A stretch of DNA of 11,318 bases from Quadrisphaera sp. (GTDB taxonomy: Bacteria > Actinomycetota > Actinomycetes > Actinomycetales > Quadrisphaeraceae). A program made the position numbers and the translations under genes. The DNA lies in the NCBI GenBank assembly GCA_029258695.1, contig JARIBR010000277.1, forward strand, positions 1 to 11,318. Reading direction: 5' to 3'. This document shows, one piece after another, positions 7,635-11,318 of this stretch; the first letter of the stretch is position 1, and every line of letters starts with the position of its first letter. The notes beneath the pieces were generated by a model that worked only from the letters and a program-made list of their open reading frames with translations, did not search any database and was not told where the DNA came from.

Positions 7635-8782
7635 GCGCCGACGCCAGCACCACGCCGCACGGCGGCGCGGTCCTCGTCCTCGAGGACGGCACCACCGCGC
7701 GCGGCGCCGCCTACGGCGCGGTCGGCACGACCGTCGGGGAGGCCGTCTTCTGCACCGCCATGACTGGGTACCAGGAGACGATCACCGACCCCAGCTACCA
7801 CCGTCAGGTGGTGATGATGACGGCCCCGCACGTCGGCAACACCGGCTGGAACGACGAGGACGACGAGTCGCGCCAGGTCTGGGTGGCCGGCTTCGTCGTC
7901 CGTGACCCCGCCGTGCGCGCCTCGTCGTGGCGCTCGACGCGCGAGCTGGCCGACGTCCTCGCCGCCCAGGGCGTCGTGGGGATCTCCGGCGTGGACACCC
8001 GGATGCTGACCCGCCACCTGCGCTCGCGCGGGGTCATGCGGGTGGGCATCTTCTCCGGCGAGGCCGCCGACGCCCCGCTCGACGAGCTGGTCGAGCAGGT
8101 GCGCACCGCCCCGTCGATGACCGGCGCTGACCTCGCAGCGGAGGTCACCACGCCGCAGGCCTACGTCGTGCCGGCGGTGGGGGAGCGGCGCGCCGTCGTC
8201 GCCGCGGTGGACCTCGGCATCAAGTCCTCGACGCCGCGCGAGCTGGCCCGGCGCGGCGTCGAGGTGCACGTCCTGCCCTCCACGGCGAGCATCGCGGACG
8301 TCCAGGCGACCGGCGCCGACGCGGTGTTCTTCTCCAACGGCCCCGGCGACCCCTCGGCCGCGGGCACGGAGATCGCCCTGCTGCGCGAGGTGCTCGACCG
8401 CCGCCTCCCCTTCTTCGGCATCTGCTATGGCAACCAGCTCCTCGGCCGGGCGCTGGACCTGCCGACCTACAAGCTGCCCTTCGGCCACCGCGGGGTCAAC
8501 CAGCCGGTGAAGGACCTCGCCGCCGACGCGGTGGAGATCACCTCGCAGAACCACGGCTTCGCCGTCGACGCGGTGGTCGGCGAGCCCTTCGACACCCCCT
8601 ACGGGCGCGCCGAGGTCAGCCACGTCTCCCTCAACGACGGCGTCGTCGAGGGGCTGCGCCTGCTGGAGATCCCGGCGTTCTCCGTGCAGTACCACCCCGA
8701 GGCGGCCGCCGGCCCCCATGACGCCAACCACCTGTTCGACCGATTCGTTGCGATGTTCGAGGAGCATGTCGATGGCCATTAA
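7631..8782 (+). CDS. carA: Carbamoyl-phosphate synthase small (glutaminase) subunit
   Basis: CarA hydrolyses glutamine and channels ammonia to CarB, making carbamoyl phosphate for pyrimidines and arginine. The protein has 383 residues, a normal length. N-terminal domain motifs include [17 protein letters not shown] and [15 protein letters not shown]. The class I glutamine amidotransferase domain has FSNGPGDPS, the nucleophile in FFGICYGNQ (C265), [10 protein letters not shown], and VQYHPEA with H355 and E357 completing the triad. The final residues (FEEHVDGH) are encoded by bases that no longer have the high-GC bias of the gene (from about 8743), and the TAA stop lies inside the start region of the following ATPase. 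This indicates that the 3' end was rebuilt by the insertion. carB, normally adjacent, begins 1.8 kb further on. Confidence 0.97.
   Translation: MSADASTTPHGGAVLVLEDGTTARGAAYGAVGTTVGEAVFCTAMTGYQETITDPSYHRQVVMMTAPHVGNTGWNDEDDESRQVWVAGFVVRDPAVRASSWRSTRELADVLAAQGVVGISGVDTRMLTRHLRSRGVMRVGIFSGEAADAPLDELVEQVRTAPSMTGADLAAEVTTPQAYVVPAVGERRAVVAAVDLGIKSSTPRELARRGVEVHVLPSTASIADVQATGADAVFFSNGPGDPSAAGTEIALLREVLDRRLPFFGICYGNQLLGRALDLPTYKLPFGHRGVNQPVKDLAADAVEITSQNHGFAVDAVVGEPFDTPYGRAEVSHVSLNDGVVEGLRLLEIPAFSVQYHPEAAAGPHDANHLFDRFVAMFEEHVDGH
8759..8764 (+). promoter_or_regulatory. Ribosome binding site deciding the ATPase start
   Basis: GAGGAG lies 7 bases before the ATG at 8772 but only 1 base before the ATG at 8766, so 8772 is the better start. 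The site lies inside the last codons of carA, which couples the two genes. Confidence 0.75.
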
Positions 8783-9959
8783 CCAGCCGCTCGTCAAACG
8801 TCTAACTATTCGCAATTACCGGGTTCTCCGAGATGTCGAGTTAAGCGACCTGACTCCGCTCACCGTTCTGCTAGGCCCTAACGGTAGCGGAAAGTCCACC
8901 GTGTTCGACGCCGTAGCTTTTCTCAACGAATCTTTTACTAGCGGCCTGCGCGGGGCTTGGGATGCACGTAATCGCATGGCGGAGATTCGCAGTCGAGGGG
9001 AGGACGGACCAGTATTCTTCGAAATCCAGTACCGCGCCAATAAAAATGCAAATCTTGTGACTTACACATTGGAGATCGGCGAAGAAGCTGGCGTTCCGGT
9101 CGTCCTCTCCGAACGGTTGAGATGGACGATGAGCAAGAGGGGTAGGCCAACGGAGATTCTTGCATTTGCCCGGGGTGAGGGTTTTGTATACGATGATGCA
9201 CGGGGAGAGCGGCAGGTCGAAAAACTGGATTCTCCAGACCTCTTAGCGGTATCAACGCTCGGTCAACTCACGCGCTACCCGCAGGTATCGGCTCTCCGCC
9301 GGTTCATATCGGGGTGGTACCTCTCATACATTAGCGCTGGGGAAACAAGGACGACTCCAATGTCGGGTCCAGCCGAACGATTGTCTCGGACCGGCGACAA
9401 CTTGCCCAACGTGGTGCAGTATCTACAAGAGCGGCATGTGGATCGACTGGAAGAAATCTACCAGGCGTTGCGGCGGCGAGTTCCACACCTGGAAGCGATC
9501 ACGTCAACACCGCTCGAAGACGGGCGCTTGTTGCTGCGGCTCAAGGATGGTCCATTTGACGAACCCATTCTGTCACGGTTTACGTCGGACGGCACATTGA
9601 AACTGTTCGCCTACCTGACCGTTCTCTACGATCCATCGCCGGCGAGTATTATTGGTATCGAAGAGCCTGAGAACCAGCTGCATCCACGATTGCTGCCTCT
9701 TCTTGCCGATGAGGCACGAATGGCGGCCGGTCGCAGTCAGGTTCTGGTGACAACTCACTCGCCGCAGTTCGCCAACGCGCTGAGGCCTGATGAACTTTGG
9801 ATCGTTCACCGAGGGGAGGACGGTTTTGCACAATTGAGTAGAACCTCCAGTCTCAGAGCAGTCGAAGAGATGACTCAGCAGCGCGGTCAGCTCGGCGACC
9901 TCTGGATGGAGGGGTATTTCAATGTAGGGGCGCCCACTGCGCAGGCTGCGTTGTGGTGA
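8772..9959 (+). CDS. AAA/ABC-type ATPase (OLD-like, AAA_21/COG4637 type), putative defence component
   Basis: This 395-residue ATPase has an ABC/SMC-like head. The N-terminus [18 protein letters not shown] leads to Walker [10 protein letters not shown] (residues 35-43), as in RecF/OLD-type proteins. The middle (about 60-260) is the variable insert and has no recognisable motif. The C-terminal half has the degenerate signature [15 protein letters not shown], Walker [14 protein letters not shown] with E297/E298, and a switch histidine in [12 protein letters not shown] (H329). It ends with [12 protein letters not shown] and GDLWMEGYF, as in COG4637-type ATPases. No nuclease domain is fused. The expected TOPRIM partner is the next gene, overlapping by 4 bases. 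The ATG at 8772 overlaps the carA stop by 11 bases. Low G+C and TTA codons mark it as acquired. A defence role is inferred; a repair or other DNA-related role is possible. Confidence 0.88.
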   Translation: MAINQPLVKRLTIRNYRVLRDVELSDLTPLTVLLGPNGSGKSTVFDAVAFLNESFTSGLRGAWDARNRMAEIRSRGEDGPVFFEIQYRANKNANLVTYTLEIGEEAGVPVVLSERLRWTMSKRGRPTEILAFARGEGFVYDDARGERQVEKLDSPDLLAVSTLGQLTRYPQVSALRRFISGWYLSYISAGETRTTPMSGPAERLSRTGDNLPNVVQYLQERHVDRLEEIYQALRRRVPHLEAITSTPLEDGRLLLRLKDGPFDEPILSRFTSDGTLKLFAYLTVLYDPSPASIIGIEEPENQLHPRLLPLLADEARMAAGRSQVLVTTHSPQFANALRPDELWIVHRGEDGFAQLSRTSSLRAVEEMTQQRGQLGDLWMEGYFNVGAPTAQAALW

Positions 9960-10582
9960 CCTCCGTTGAAATCCTTGCAGAGGAGCCGTCTTGCAAGGCC
10001 GTGCTTGACGTGATACTTCCCGAAATAATTCCTGACACGCCTTTTGCCGTCCGCGTGTTCAACGGCAGGCCTGACCTGCTGCGGAAACTACCCCAACGAC
10101 TAGCTGGATACAGAAACTGGATGCGTGACACTGAACTTCGTGTCGTGGTTCTAATCGATCGCGATAAAGACGATTGTACGAAGCTCAAGCAAAACGTGGA
10201 AGGCATCCTGGCCGACTCTGGCTTGATTAGCCTAACTACGGCCCTTCCAGCGCGCCCAGCGGACGCGTGCACTCGAATAATCGTAGAACACCTCGAGTCA
10301 TGGTTTTTCGGAGACATCCCGGCTCTAACAGCTGCCTATCCTAGGCTGCCAACATCTCTGGCGAGTCAGGCACGCTATAGGGACCCGGATGCGATCGCGG
10401 GTGGCGCCTGGCGGGCGTTAGAGCGGCTGCTTGTCTCCAAGGGGTATGGCGAGCGACTCATCAAGGGCGCCACCGCAAGCGCGGTAGCGGCGAACATGAA
10501 TGTGGAAAGCAACCGTTCGAAGAGTTTTCAAGTTTTCCGAGACGGTGTGCGTCGTCTCGTCTTAGATTCTGGAGCGCCCTGA
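9956..10582 (+). CDS. DUF4276 family protein, TOPRIM-like putative nuclease partner of the ATPase
   Basis: This 208-residue protein shows the hallmark sequence order of DUF4276: an N-terminal strand ending in AEEPS (E9, E10), [28 protein letters not shown] (D68, D70, with D72/D73), then [36 protein letters not shown], and [16 protein letters not shown] at the C-terminus. The conserved acidic E...DxD pattern fits a TOPRIM-type metal site, so nucleic acid cleavage is a reasonable inference but not shown. Genes of this family are often found beside AAA ATPases like the one upstream. GTG at 9956 overlaps the ATPase stop as GTGA; GTG at 9953 is one codon longer and equally possible. No good ribosome binding site is seen, so translation is probably coupled. 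The stop shares an A with the carB start (TGATG). Confidence 0.87.
   Translation: MTSVEILAEEPSCKAVLDVILPEIIPDTPFAVRVFNGRPDLLRKLPQRLAGYRNWMRDTELRVVVLIDRDKDDCTKLKQNVEGILADSGLISLTTALPARPADACTRIIVEHLESWFFGDIPALTAAYPRLPTSLASQARYRDPDAIAGGAWRALERLLVSKGYGERLIKGATASAVAANMNVESNRSKSFQVFRDGVRRLVLDSGAP
10571..10574 (+). promoter_or_regulatory. Ribosome binding site of carB
   Basis: GGAG lies 7 bases before the carB ATG at 10582. It sits within the last codons of the DUF4276 gene, in the first bases where high G+C returns, so carB may have kept its original ribosome binding site from the ancestral carA-carB junction. Confidence 0.65.
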
Positions 10583-11318
10583 TGCCCGCACGCACCGACA
10601 TCACCTCGGTCATGGTGGTCGGCTCCGGGCCGATCGTCATCGGCCAGGCCGCCGAGTTCGACTACTCCGGGACCCAGGCGTGCCGGGTGCTGCGCGAGAG
10701 CGGGATGCGCGTGGTCCTCGTCAACTCCAACCCCGCGACGATCATGACCGACCCCGAGATGGCCGACGCCACCTACGTCGAGCCCATCACCCCCGAGGTG
10801 CTCGAGGCGATCATCGCCAAGGAGAAGCCCGACGCGCTCCTGCCGACCCTCGGCGGGCAGACGGCGCTGAACGCCGGCATCGCCCTGCACGAGAACGGCG
10901 CGCTGGCCCGGCACGGCGTGGAGCTCATCGGCGCCTCCGTCGACGCGATCCGCCTCGCCGAGGACCGCCAGGCCTTCAAGGGCGTCGTCGAGCGTTGCGG
11001 CGCCGACTCCGCGGCGTCCGTCATCGTCCACGACGTCGAGACGGCGCTCGCCCAGGTCGAGCACCTCGGCGGCTACCCCGTGGTCGTCCGGCCCTCGTTC
11101 ACCATGGGCGGCCTGGGCTCGGGGTTCGCCCACGACGAGGCCGGGCTGCGCCGCATCGCCGGCGCCGGGCTGGCCGCCTCACCGACCACCGAGGTGCTCC
11201 TCGAGGAGTCCATCCTCGGGTGGAAGGAGTACGAGCTGGAGCTGATGCGCGACGGCGCGGACAACGTCGTCGTCGTGTGCTCCATCGAGAACCTCGACCC
11301 CATGGGCGTGCACACCGG
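10582..11318 (+). CDS. carB: Carbamoyl-phosphate synthase large subunit, 3' truncated by window edge
   Basis: CarB makes carbamoyl phosphate from bicarbonate, ATP and the ammonia delivered by CarA. Only the first 245 codons are visible out of roughly 1,100 in the family. They contain the N-terminal preATP-grasp and the start of the first ATP-grasp domain: [83 protein letters not shown], and [14 protein letters not shown]. The ATG at 10582 overlaps the upstream TGA and has GGAG 7 bases before it. High G+C and typical operon codon use resume here. It is separated from carA by the two-gene cassette. Confidence 0.97.
   Translation, partial: MPARTDITSVMVVGSGPIVIGQAAEFDYSGTQACRVLRESGMRVVLVNSNPATIMTDPEMADATYVEPITPEVLEAIIAKEKPDALLPTLGGQTALNAGIALHENGALARHGVELIGASVDAIRLAEDRQAFKGVVERCGADSAASVIVHDVETALAQVEHLGGYPVVVRPSFTMGGLGSGFAHDEAGLRRIAGAGLAASPTTEVLLEESILGWKEYELELMRDGADNVVVVCSIENLDPMGVHT

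Larger units (their letters stand above)
8743..10580 (+). other. Foreign two-gene cassette inserted between carA and carB
   Basis: A compositional island splits the carAB pair. Hand-counted 60-base lines give 48% (8881-8940), 52% (9601-9660), 45% (10141-10200) and 70% (10381-10440) G+C, against 72% for a line in pyrB (5161-5220). Four in-frame TTA codons occur at 8841, 9243, 10418 and 10562, while I noticed none in pyrR-carA. It carries an ATPase gene and a DUF4276 gene, with no integrase, transposase or clear terminal inverted repeats. GGAGC-N5-GATG-N-CC occurs at both ends (8761-8777 and 10571-10587), which may be a remnant of duplication or just two ribosome-site/start contexts. The boundaries are approximate. 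Confidence 0.85.

Noticed and set aside
8718..8771. Upstream start for the ATPase at 8718
   Set aside because: It would overlap the carA coding end by 65 bases and add residues with no family similarity. GAGGAG at 8759-8764 fits the ATG at 8772.
7130..8815. 561-residue minus-strand reading frame opposite the PH-like gene and carA
   Set aside because: It is low-complexity Arg/Ala/Gly/His/Asp composition and lies opposite carA with intact catalytic residues. It is a shadow of third-position GC bias.
8743..10582. Transposon or integrative element with its own recombinase
   Set aside because: Only two genes are present. No transposase, integrase, terminal inverted repeat or clean target duplication was seen, so I call it a cassette of unknown mobilisation.
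1..11318. CRISPR array, tRNA or rRNA genes
   Set aside because: No spaced direct repeats of CRISPR type and no recognisable tRNA or rRNA segments were seen on either strand by eye.

Overview
This window comes from a high-G+C actinobacterium. Coding sequence is dominated by G or C at third positions, GTG starts are frequent, genes often overlap by 4 bases (GTGA or ATGA), and the gene order bldD / pyrR-pyrB-pyrC-(PH-like)-carA-carB matches the conserved actinobacterial pyrimidine locus, as in Streptomyces. I cannot name a genus. Nothing points to a plasmid or phage as the overall context.

Layout. Bases 1-3129 hold a proV-proW-proX type glycine betaine/proline ABC importer on the + strand. The ATPase gene is cut by the left window edge. 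A 17-base unit repeated three times lies between proW and proX. Two strong perfect hairpins (3146-3185 and 3210-3246) separate proX from the convergent minus-strand bldD homologue (3278-3793), which keeps the c-di-GMP binding signature. A divergent intergenic region of about 330 bases follows, with AGTGA/TCACC-like half-sites and a PyrR-type RNA hairpin that overlaps the ribosome binding site of pyrR. The de novo pyrimidine operon then runs to the right edge: pyrR, pyrB, pyrC, a small membrane-anchored conserved protein, carA and the 5' part of carB.

The notable feature lies between carA and carB, two genes that encode the subunits of one enzyme and are normally adjacent. A two-gene cassette (about 8743-10580) has inserted there with visibly lower G+C, different codon use and four in-frame TTA leucine codons. 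It encodes an ABC/OLD-like AAA ATPase (395 aa) and a DUF4276, TOPRIM-like protein (208 aa). Both look intact, including Walker A and B, the switch histidine, and the TOPRIM E...DxD acidic residues. The cassette is stitched seamlessly into the operon: the ATPase start overlaps the carA stop, the two cassette genes overlap by 4 bases, and the last one overlaps the carB start as TGATG. By analogy with other ATPase + TOPRIM pairs (OLD, Gabija GajA, PARIS AriA/AriB), I infer a candidate bipartite anti-phage or DNA-processing system. It would be expressed as part of, and probably regulated with, UMP synthesis.

How the parts work together: PyrR would sense UMP/PRPP and act on its leader hairpin. PyrB, PyrC and CarAB make carbamoyl phosphate, carbamoyl aspartate and dihydroorotate. 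The ATPase-TOPRIM pair is a passenger in this operon. The betaine importer is a separate osmoprotection unit.
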